Assembly (NCBI GenBank): GCA_016786525.1
Contig: JAEUVW010000211.1
Location: forward strand, 1 to 15,171
Length of the DNA stretch: 15,171 bases
Direction of reading: 5' to 3'
Source: Chitinophagaceae bacterium
GTDB lineage: Bacteria; Bacteroidota; Bacteroidia; Chitinophagales; Chitinophagaceae
The notes below the pieces were generated by a model. The model was given only the letters and a program-made list of their open reading frames with translations, searched no databases and was not told where the DNA came from. The position numbers and the translations under genes were made by a program. Below are positions 5,803-11,620 of this stretch, one piece after another; the first letter of the stretch is position 1; each line of letters starts with the position of its first letter.

Positions 5803-7302
5803 CTAGTGCTGTACGACAAAAGACTGTTTCAGGCTGGCTCCGCCGGCACCCCGGCACTCCAGAAAGTAAACGCCGCTGCTCATTCCGGCAGTAGGGATCT
5901 GTTGCCTGTATTGCGTGGTGGCAGGGTGGTTCCATTGCCGGTAGACACGACCCTGCAGGTCTGTGATCCGTGCGCTGAATGCCTGGGCCTGTTCCCAGTT
6001 CAGGGAGATGTTCAGCTCAGCCTGTGCCGGTACGGGAAATAAAGAAAGGCGCCCCCCGGCAGGTATGGCTGCAACCGGGATTGCGGTTGGTGAATAGTCT
6101 TCGTAGTGGTAATGAAACCGCTGGTTGCCGGTCCTGTTGATCCAGCTGCCAGTTGCGACGTCCCAGTCTTCATAGTTCTGGAAGGTTTTCTGCCCGTAAG
6201 TGTTATAACGGTAGGTATAGCGGATAGAGCTGTCCCACGCTGCTGTGCCCGCATTCCAGTTGGACAGTACATCGCTCAGGGTGAGGTCTGAAGCATCGTA
6301 CGTATAGGTATGCTGGCTGCTGCCGGTAAAAGAGGAAGCGCCTGCATCCCAGAATTGGGTGTAGGTATTCAGCAGATTATCGCGGCTGTCAAAGTCTGAT
6401 ACTTTTCTCCGGTAATTTTCCCAGAAGCTGCCCCCTGTATTCCATTGCAGCCTGTCTTCGAGCAGGATATTGCCTTTGCCATCGTAGTGGAAGCTGTCTT
6501 TCTGCACATTGTACCAGCTGCTGGTTGCGGCATCCCAGCCCATTTCGGTCTGCACCGCCAGCAGGTCGCCTGTTCCGTAAGTGGAAAACGTAGCTTTATG
6601 ATTCACCCAGGCAGCGGCGCTTGCGTCCCATAACTGGTTGTAGTAGGCTGTTACTTTGTTGGTGGCGCTGTAGGCCATGGTGTCGTAAAAATTGTTTTCC
6701 CATGTGCCGGCTGCATCATCCCATACCTGGTAGGTCTTTTTTACCAGGTTGTTGCCGGCATCATAGGTGTAGAAAAAGCGCTCTACTCCTTTCCAGGCCC
6801 CTGCTTTCCACAGGTCCAGCGTATAGGAGCTCCGGTTTTTTGCGGCATCGTAGGTGAGGGTCTGCTGGGCTACATTATCCCAGGTGGCGCTGCCGCTGTT
6901 CCAGGACTGATCGATACGGGAGTTCAGGCTGTCGTCTGCAGTGGTATAGAAATAGTTGGTCTCGAAATCTTCCCAGGCGCCGATCGTTTTGTTCCAGACG
7001 GTGCCGATCTGTACGCTCCTGTTGCCGTGGATGTCGAAGCTCTGCACGCTTCTTTTAAAATTGACCAGGGCCGAAAATGCGGGATCGTATACAAAGCTGA
7101 TCGAATTGTCGTAGGCAAGGTAACGTGAGTTCAGGTCGCCGCCCCTGTTGGAGGAGTAGCGGTAGGAAGTTGTGTCGGTGATGCCAAAGCCTGAACCATT
7201 GTAGTTGTAGAGTGCATGGGCTACCAGGCGGGAGCGGGTTTGCGCGGTGCTGAATGAAGCCAGGGCCAGCAGGAGCTGCAGCAGGGTCAGTGTTTTTTTC
7301 AT
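5803..7302 (-). CDS. Secreted tandem-repeat protein with T9SS sorting domain
   Basis: The 499-residue product starts with a signal peptide (MKKTLTLLQLLLALASFSTAQ). From about residue 99 to 405 it holds ten tandem repeats of about 30 residues. Each has a core of the form Q-x-W-D/N-x-x-x-x-x-W-x-N, then an aromatic-rich strand and YD-x-x-x-N. Examples are QVWDDAAGTWEN, EMGWDAATSSWYN, LQWNTGGSFWEN and EDWDVATGSWIN, with TYDAAKN, TYDAGNN and HYDGKGN. The YDxxGN part recalls the YD repeats of Rhs and teneurin shells, but the W-x(7-8)-W spacing is not typical of them. Residues about 419-499 form a T9SS type A domain (LFPVPAQAELNISL, ARITDLQGRVYRQW, SSGVYFLECRG, SFVVQH). It is probably a surface or secreted beta-structure involved in binding. 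No enzyme motif is seen. It appears monocistronic. Confidence 0.82.
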   Translation of the reverse strand: MKKTLTLLQLLLALASFSTAQTRSRLVAHALYNYNGSGFGITDTTSYRYSSNRGGDLNSRYLAYDNSISFVYDPAFSALVNFKRSVQSFDIHGNRSVQIGTVWNKTIGAWEDFETNYFYTTADDSLNSRIDQSWNSGSATWDNVAQQTLTYDAAKNRSSYTLDLWKAGAWKGVERFFYTYDAGNNLVKKTYQVWDDAAGTWENNFYDTMAYSATNKVTAYYNQLWDASAAAWVNHKATFSTYGTGDLLAVQTEMGWDAATSSWYNVQKDSFHYDGKGNILLEDRLQWNTGGSFWENYRRKVSDFDSRDNLLNTYTQFWDAGASSFTGSSQHTYTYDASDLTLSDVLSNWNAGTAAWDSSIRYTYRYNTYGQKTFQNYEDWDVATGSWINRTGNQRFHYHYEDYSPTAIPVAAIPAGGRLSLFPVPAQAELNISLNWEQAQAFSARITDLQGRVYRQWNHPATTQYRQQIPTAGMSSGVYFLECRGAGGASLKQSFVVQH

Positions 7303-7386
7303 AGGTATTGTGCAGGGTGAAGAACAGGTTAAAGGTAAATCATTTTTGACGGACTTACCCGGGAGAATCCTGGCCGGTCTTCCATT

Positions 7387-7421
7387 AAAAAAGCGGTTGG
7401 GAATCAGGTCCCCAACCGCTT
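7387..7421 (-). terminator. Terminator of the beta-propeller lipoprotein gene
   Basis: AAGCGGTTGGG (7391-7401) pairs perfectly with CCCAACCGCTT (7411-7421), giving 11 bp with a 9-nt loop. On the minus strand a T run completes an intrinsic terminator (TTTTTT ending at 7387). It begins about 22 nt after the stop of the gene at 7444. Confidence 0.88.
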
Positions 7422-7443
7422 CTATTGAATGATATACTGGTGT

Positions 7444-8622
7444 TTAATGTGCGGATGCTCCGCTGATGCTGGAATTGATGCCGCTACCATCGCTGTTGTT
7501 GGGGTCAACAGAAGGGGAGCAATCCATCAGGCCGTTGATGGCGTACTGCCACTTCAGTTTTCCGGTAGCGGTATCGAGTGCGTACATGTTTTTGTCATAG
7601 CTGCCAAAGTACACATTGCCATTGTAGACTACAGGAGAGGCTGCGATCAGCCCTGTGGTTTTGAAAGTCCATTTCACGGAGCCGTCCAGTACATTGACTG
7701 CATAGAAGCTTTTGTCGTAGCTGCCCACGTATACGGTCTGGCCATGCAGGTAAGGGGAAGACCGGATACGGTCTGTAGCCTTGTTCATGATCCAGCGCGG
7801 AGCACCTTTGGTATACTCGAGGTTGTAGAGCTTGCCATCGTCGCCTCCGAAGATGATGTTGCCGCCATAGACGATAGGAGAAGAAGTGATGGGGGCCGTA
7901 GTGGTGTAATCCCAGAGCAGGTCGCCATTTTTTCGTTTAAATGCGTAAAATTTGAAATCATTAGCACCCAGGTATACGGCGCCCGTATCCATCGTTACAG
8001 GGATGCTGCTTGAAAAGTATACCGGGGTAGGGTCGATAACAGGGGAGGAACGGAACTGGGTGCTGTAGCTTTTGGTCGTCCAGATCACGCTTTTATTCCT
8101 TTTATCCAGCATATACACCTTTCCATCGTCGCAACCGAAGACGATCTGGGTGTCTTTAATGGTGGGTGAAGAATTGATATTGTCGTCGGCATCAAACTTC
8201 CATCTTACCGTATCGGGAGCAATGTGGATACAGGTCAGGGTTTTGCCTGAAGCTACGTAGAGATAGCCGTCGTCCCCGATCGGTGTGGTGCTGATACCTG
8301 CAGGGAATGGCACTTTTGACTGAGAGCGGGTGCCGGTATTCGGGTCGATCTTGAATAGTATACTAGAGCTGTTGCCGGCAAACAAAATATTGTTATACAG
8401 TACCGGCGAAGCTTCGATATTGGCGCCTACATTACACTCCCATTTCTTCAGTCCGGTTTCAGGGTCCAAGGCATATATAAATTCGTTCCTGCTGCCGGTA
8501 AAGACGGAAGCGGAGACTTTGGGCGGAAAGGGGGTGTCGGTATCTGGAGTAGGCTTACAGGCTGTAAATAGGGAAGTTACTGCGACAGCGGATAAGAATA
8601 CTTTGGTCCAATTATGCTTCAT
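7444..8622 (-). CDS. Lipoprotein with PQQ-like beta-propeller
   Basis: The 392-residue product has a lipoprotein signal (KVFLSAVAVTSLFTAC) with the lipidated cysteine at residue 22. A Thr/Pro-rich linker precedes eight repeats of about 42 residues. They show the PQQ-like (BamB-type) blade pattern YALD-x-x-TG-x-x-x-W, for example IYALDPETGLKKWE, FYAFKRKNGDLLWDY, FYAVNVLDGSVKWTF and MYALDTATGKLKWQY. Between them lie ASPVVYNGNVYFGSYD-like strands. Eight blades and the tryptophan-docking residues fit an eight-bladed propeller. Nothing shows that it binds PQQ. The repeat family is used for protein-protein scaffolding (BamB) as well as for quinoprotein dehydrogenases, and no catalytic residues of the latter are evident. 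The C-terminus is a short Ser/Gly-rich tail. It is monocistronic with its own terminator and may be an envelope scaffold. That role is inference. Confidence 0.85.
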   Translation of the reverse strand: MKHNWTKVFLSAVAVTSLFTACKPTPDTDTPFPPKVSASVFTGSRNEFIYALDPETGLKKWECNVGANIEASPVLYNNILFAGNSSSILFKIDPNTGTRSQSKVPFPAGISTTPIGDDGYLYVASGKTLTCIHIAPDTVRWKFDADDNINSSPTIKDTQIVFGCDDGKVYMLDKRNKSVIWTTKSYSTQFRSSPVIDPTPVYFSSSIPVTMDTGAVYLGANDFKFYAFKRKNGDLLWDYTTTAPITSSPIVYGGNIIFGGDDGKLYNLEYTKGAPRWIMNKATDRIRSSPYLHGQTVYVGSYDKSFYAVNVLDGSVKWTFKTTGLIAASPVVYNGNVYFGSYDKNMYALDTATGKLKWQYAINGLMDCSPSVDPNNSDGSGINSSISGASAH

Positions 8623-8640
8623 GTGAATATAGTATAATCA

Positions 8641-8672
8641 CGAAAGTAATACTTTCTGTTCAGTCATGCAAG
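8641..8672 (-). promoter_or_regulatory. Putative promoter of the beta-propeller lipoprotein gene
   Basis: On the minus strand CTTG (8672-8669) is followed after 20 nt by TACTTTCG (8648-8641). This matches TTTG/TAnnTTTG with one mismatch in each box. The -7 box ends 18 nt before the start codon at 8622. Confidence 0.5.
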
Positions 8673-8684
8673 CTAATGTTAAAA

Positions 8685-8716
8685 AAAAATCCGGCTATAT
8701 TTATAACCGGATTTTT
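8685..8716 (-). terminator. Terminator after hpf
   Basis: AAAAATCCGG (8685-8694) pairs perfectly with CCGGATTTTT (8707-8716) around an AT-rich 12-nt loop, with further A residues on the left flank. On the minus strand it is a stem followed by T9, an efficient intrinsic terminator. It ends the rpsU-recombinase-hpf transcript before the lipoprotein gene. Confidence 0.88.
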
Positions 8717-8737
8717 ATATAAATAAACGGGCCGCGA

Positions 8738-9106
8738 TTACAGATCGTCGTCCAGTATTTCTATTCCTGCTTTGCTGGAGGCCAGTTCCTGCAACTCATT
8801 GATGGAAGCGGTATTGCCTCTTTCTTTCCGCCTTTTGATCTGGCTGACCAGGGCATCGAAGGCACCGTCGAAAGACTCTTCGAATACCTTGCTTTCGTGT
8901 TTGACAAAAAAAGTATGTTTCGGCACCAGCACTTTTATTTCAGCGATCTTGTCTTTTACCTGGTGTACTACGTTATCGAGTTTCAGATACACTTCTACGT
9001 CCGTTATGCTGTCATGAAAAGTTTTCAGCTTCTCAATACGTTTATTGACATGGTCTACCAGCTTGGTGTCTGCATCAAAATGCACGGTTTGAATTTGAAT
9101 ATTCAT
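8738..9106 (-). CDS. hpf: Ribosome hibernation promoting factor (HPF/RaiA family)
   Basis: The 122-residue product matches the HPF/RaiA fold (beta-alpha-beta-beta-beta-alpha). It begins MNIQIQTVHFDADTKLVDHVNKRIEKL, then has DVEVYLKLDNV and IAEIKVLVPKHTFFV, and a final helix FEESFDGAFDALVSQIKRRKER. HPF binds the small subunit at the decoding site and drives inactive 70S/100S ribosomes during starvation. The core covers about residues 1-97. The last 25 residues (GNTASINELQELASSKAGIEILDDDL) form an acidic tail longer than in the shortest HPFs but far short of the long-form dimerisation domain. It lies 42 nt after the recombinase gene, on the same strand, with no obvious promoter in the gap, so it is probably co-transcribed. 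Its terminator is at 8685-8716. Confidence 0.92.
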   Translation of the reverse strand: MNIQIQTVHFDADTKLVDHVNKRIEKLKTFHDSITDVEVYLKLDNVVHQVKDKIAEIKVLVPKHTFFVKHESKVFEESFDGAFDALVSQIKRRKERGNTASINELQELASSKAGIEILDDDL

Positions 9107-9148
9107 TGTTTACTTTTTTGAGGTTAACTAAAAAAATGTCTTCCTTTT

Positions 9149-10051
9149 TCATCCTTTTGGATGATTCAATTTATGAACTTTTTTGAGTTCTTCGATGTTA
9201 ATGTGAGTATAAACTTGGGTGGCGGCAATACTGGAGTGGCCCAAAAGCTCTTTGATGGCCTGTATGCTCGCACCGTTGTTCAGTAAATGGGTTGCAAAAG
9301 TATGGCGCAGTACATGAGGACTTTTCTTTTTCAGCGTAGTGACCATAGCCAGGTGGCGTTTAACCGTATGGTATACATACTTTTCATACAGCATTTTGCC
9401 GGATGCAAGCACCAGCAGGTGCGGATCTGCGTCCAGGCCTTCCGCCTTTTTCAACGCGATATAGTCGCGCAGTGTGTCCAGCAAAGCTTCGCTGACCGGC
9501 AGCAGGCGTTCTTTATTGCCTTTGCCTAAAATGCGCAGTTGCCGCAGGCTCCATTCGATATCGTCTTCGCGCAGGCCGATCAGTTCGGCCCGGCGCATGC
9601 CGCTGGTGTACAGCAGTTCGAGGATCAGTCTTTCTGTGGCCGCAGCAAAGCCTTCGCCGAATGCGGTCTCTTCCAGCAATTGCTCGGTTTCTGATGTCTT
9701 CAGGAATACAGGCACCCGCTCGGGCAGGCGTACACTGTGCAGCAGGGCGCAGGGATTTTTAGCCGCAAGGCCGTTGCGCATCAGGTATTTGAAGTAGCCA
9801 TTGACCCCGGATATCTTCCGGTTCAGGCTGCGGGGGGCCAGCTGATCTTTTTCGCGCAGTGCCACAAGCCAGCTGCGCAGTTGCAGGTGGGTAATGTCGT
9901 CTAAAGCCAGGTCCGTGGAGTGGGCGTCGAGGTAAGTGCAGAATTGCTGCAGGTCGGCCAGGTAGGCATTGATGGTATGCGGGGAATAGCGTTTTTCGAA
10001 ACGTAAGAAGTGAGTATATTCTTTGAAATATTGACCGAAAGGCACCCGCAT
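9149..10051 (-). CDS. xerC: Xer-type tyrosine recombinase
   Basis: The 300-residue product has the SAM-like N-terminal core-binding domain (about 8-94, with YLADLQQFCTYLDAH and RSLNRKISGVNGYFKYL) and a full catalytic domain. All catalytic residues are visible: R153 in TSGMRRAEL, K177 in GKGNKERLLP, H246 and R249 in PHVLRHTFATH, H272 in LGHSSI and the nucleophile Y281 in TQVYTHI. Length and arrangement match XerC/XerD, which resolve chromosome dimers at dif. The place between rpsU and hpf, with no phage or integron genes or att repeats around it, supports a housekeeping role. Whether it is the XerC or XerD counterpart cannot be told here, so the symbol is provisional. Its promoter appears to lie in the loop of the rpsU terminator. 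It was probably carried with hpf on one transcript. Confidence 0.92.
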   Translation of the reverse strand: MRVPFGQYFKEYTHFLRFEKRYSPHTINAYLADLQQFCTYLDAHSTDLALDDITHLQLRSWLVALREKDQLAPRSLNRKISGVNGYFKYLMRNGLAAKNPCALLHSVRLPERVPVFLKTSETEQLLEETAFGEGFAAATERLILELLYTSGMRRAELIGLREDDIEWSLRQLRILGKGNKERLLPVSEALLDTLRDYIALKKAEGLDADPHLLVLASGKMLYEKYVYHTVKRHLAMVTTLKKKSPHVLRHTFATHLLNNGASIQAIKELLGHSSIAATQVYTHINIEELKKVHKLNHPKG

Positions 10052-10054
10052 AAG

Positions 10055-10095
10055 AAAACCGATACCACAAATATAAGCTAAGTGGTATCGGTTTT
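10055..10095 (-). terminator. Terminator of rpsU (bidirectional hairpin)
   Basis: AAAACCGATACCAC (10055-10068) pairs perfectly with GTGGTATCGGTTTT (10082-10095), a 14-bp stem with a 13-nt loop. On the minus strand it lies about 50 nt after the rpsU stop and ends in TTTT-C-TT. The recombinase start codon is at 10051, only 4 nt beyond the stem. Confidence 0.82.
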
Positions 10096-10099
10096 GAAA
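10068..10099 (-). promoter_or_regulatory. Putative recombinase promoter inside the rpsU terminator
   Basis: On the minus strand TTTC (10099-10096) is followed after 20 nt by TATATTTG (10075-10068). The -7 box is a perfect TAnnTTTG that lies in the terminator loop and its edge. Transcription would begin near 10060, giving a leader of about 10 nt before the start at 10051. Confidence 0.55.
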
Positions 10100-10144
10100 C
10101 TATTTTTTTTAAGCGTGCAAACGCAACTTAAAATGAAAAGCGGC

Positions 10145-10339
10145 TTAGTCCAGCTGGCCGTTAGTCATTTGTTGCACATAGATCGCTTTCAGCACTTCCG
10201 TGCGGCGTTTTACAGATGGTTTTGTAAAAGCCTGGCGCCTGCGCAGCTGAACAAGCGTGCGGGATTTTTCGAATTTCTTCTTGTATTTTTTCAGCGCTTT
10301 GTCTATGTTTTCGCAGTCTTTTGAATCGATGATCAGCAT
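10145..10339 (-). CDS. rpsU: 30S ribosomal protein S21
   Basis: The 64-residue product is highly basic and matches the bS21 family in the Bacteroidota form: MLIIDSKDCENIDKALKKYKKKFEKSRTL, then LRRRQAFTKPSVKRRTEVLKAIYVQQ. The LRRRQAFTKPSVKRR segment is the diagnostic RNA-binding stretch. S21 binds the 3' part of 16S rRNA near the anti-Shine-Dalgarno region and affects initiation. The overlapping start at 10385 in another frame gives no known protein and is a shadow. rpsU heads the cluster with the recombinase and hpf. A good promoter lies 44 nt upstream, divergent to the ribE operon. Confidence 0.95.
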   Translation of the reverse strand: MLIIDSKDCENIDKALKKYKKKFEKSRTLVQLRRRQAFTKPSVKRRTEVLKAIYVQQMTNGQLD

Positions 10340-10382
10340 AAAATGAATATACCTCCTTTTGGTAGAATTTTTTTAAGAGACG

Positions 10383-10414
10383 CAAAAGTACAGTAATATT
10401 TTCTTCTGTCCAAT
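10383..10414 (-). promoter_or_regulatory. Promoter of rpsU
   Basis: On the minus strand ATTG (10414-10411) is followed after 20 nt by TACTTTTG (10390-10383). The -7 box is perfect and the -33 box matches at TTG. The -7 box ends 43 nt before the rpsU start codon. Confidence 0.7.
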
Positions 10415-10426
10415 TTTTTTATTTAA

Positions 10427-10434
10427 TACTTTTG
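10427..10434 (+). promoter_or_regulatory. -7 box of the lipoprotein-ribE-AsmA operon
   Basis: TACTTTTG is a perfect TAnnTTTG and is the same octamer as the rpsU -7 box on the other strand. It lies 24 nt before the ATG at 10459. The -33 region (about 10404-10408) overlaps the spacer and -33 box of the rpsU promoter and matches poorly (TTCTG). Confidence 0.6.
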
Positions 10435-10458
10435 CAGCGCCAACGGCGTTTTATCTTC

Positions 10459-11004
10459 ATGAACTATCGCAGCATTATTTATGGCCTTTCCGCATGGCTT
10501 TGCATGGCCCTGCTGGCCGGTTGCCAGAAATGGGAAGATAAACCCGCGCCGCCCATAGAACTGAGCAAAAGGTACTGCAATGTGCCGACAGCAATTAACT
10601 ACAACCGCGATTTTCCCGGTATAGAAGACAACTCGGTGTGTATCTTCCCCACGGGGCCTTACGTGGGCGCCTATTCATTTGCTGACTCTGTTTTTTACCC
10701 GGATGTGGATACGGCAGTGGTATTCCCCCTGATCAATTTCAATATCAGCAGCCGCAACGATACACAGTTTTATATCAACAATTTTTGCGCGGGGGGCAAC
10801 CAGCTGGCGTTTTCGGCCAACCGCTATTTCAGGGCTGTGTCCGATAGCGTCATCGCCCCCGAAAAGCAGCTGATGTGCCGCAGCCTCGATACGCTCAGCG
10901 GTACTATGGAATACCGGCCGGCAGACAGCTCCATCTACCTCGAATTTACGGTAGTGAGCGATACCGGTATCAGCACGCACCGGGGGCGGGCTTATAAAAA
11001 ATAA
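10459..11004 (+). CDS. Small lipoprotein of unknown function
   Basis: The ATG at 10459 is preferred over a TTG at 10432, because the TTG overlaps the likely -7 box. The product has 181 residues with a lipoprotein signal (MNYRSIIYGLSAWLCMALLAGC), the lipidated cysteine being residue 22. The mature part is short and beta-rich. It has NRDFPGIEDNSVCIFP, then a repeat of aromatic strands with isolated cysteines (YCNVPTAINYN, NNFCAGGNQLAF, LMCRSLDTLSGTMEYRP, IYLEFTVVSDTGIS). I do not recognise a known family. Strands such as GTMEYRPADSSIYLEFTVV suggest a lipocalin-like or similar small barrel, but this is not firm. The stop is 3 nt before ribE, so the two are translated from one transcript. Confidence 0.75.
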   Translation: MNYRSIIYGLSAWLCMALLAGCQKWEDKPAPPIELSKRYCNVPTAINYNRDFPGIEDNSVCIFPTGPYVGAYSFADSVFYPDVDTAVVFPLINFNISSRNDTQFYINNFCAGGNQLAFSANRYFRAVSDSVIAPEKQLMCRSLDTLSGTMEYRPADSSIYLEFTVVSDTGISTHRGRAYKK

Positions 11005-11007
11005 AAC

Positions 11008-11604
11008 ATGTTTACGGGAATTATAGAAGCAAAGGCCCGGGTGGCCGATATGATAAAGAACGGTTCCAATACTGAGTTCTGGATGCAAAGCAGTATCAGC
11101 AACGAACTGAAGATAGACCAGTCTGTGGCGCACAATGGCGTATGCCTCACCGTGGTGGAGCTCGACGGAGACCGCTACCGGGTTACTGCCGTGGACGAAA
11201 CCCTGCAGAAAACCAACCTGGCCGACTGGAAGAAAGACGATACGGTAAACCTGGAGCGTTCGCTGCGCCTGGGCGACCGCCTCGACGGGCACCTGGTGCA
11301 AGGCCATGTAGACGCTACGGCTACCTGTATCGAAAAGCAAAGCCTGGAAGGCAGCTGGCTGTTCCGTTTCCGTTTCCCGGCGCGCTTTGCCGCCCTGGTG
11401 ATCGAGAAGGGTTCTGTCTGCCTGAACGGGGTCAGCCTTACCGCCTTCAATGTCGGCGCCGATGAGCTGACCGTAACGATCATTCCTTATACGTACGAAC
11501 ATACAAACTTCTCCGGCATAGAGGCCGGCACAGTGGTAAACGTGGAATTTGATGTGATGGGAAAATACCTGCTGCGCCAGCAAAGCCCCGGTATTCTTTC
11601 ATAA
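11008..11604 (+). CDS. ribE: Riboflavin synthase, alpha subunit
   Basis: The 198-residue product has two lumazine-binding barrels (about 1-88 and 98-187). The first begins MFTGIIEA and carries AHNGVCLTVVEL. The second carries QGHVDATATCIEK, KGSVCLNGVSLTAF and IIPYTYEHTNF, and ends VNVEFDVMGKYLLRQ. These are the family signatures. The enzyme is a trimer that turns two 6,7-dimethyl-8-ribityllumazine molecules into riboflavin and a pyrimidine, the last step of riboflavin synthesis in the cytoplasm. It lies 3 nt after the lipoprotein gene and 16 nt before the AsmA-like gene. No other rib genes are in the window and no FMN riboswitch is seen upstream, so regulation of the pathway is not visible here. 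Confidence 0.96.
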   Translation: MFTGIIEAKARVADMIKNGSNTEFWMQSSISNELKIDQSVAHNGVCLTVVELDGDRYRVTAVDETLQKTNLADWKKDDTVNLERSLRLGDRLDGHLVQGHVDATATCIEKQSLEGSWLFRFRFPARFAALVIEKGSVCLNGVSLTAFNVGADELTVTIIPYTYEHTNFSGIEAGTVVNVEFDVMGKYLLRQQSPGILS

Positions 11605-11620
11605 ATCAAAGCCCTCCTGC

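Noticed and set aside
9149..10051. Recombinase as an integrase of a mobile island
   Set aside because: It lies between rpsU and hpf with no att-like direct repeats, no adjacent tRNA and no phage or plasmid genes. A housekeeping Xer role is more likely.
10900..11007. FMN riboswitch before ribE
   Set aside because: The upstream sequence is coding for the lipoprotein up to 3 nt before ribE, and no RFN-element conserved blocks are seen there or before 10459.
10675..11583. Minus-strand open frame (302 codons) opposite the lipoprotein and ribE
   Set aside because: It is antisense to two supported genes, one of them riboflavin synthase, with no family features.
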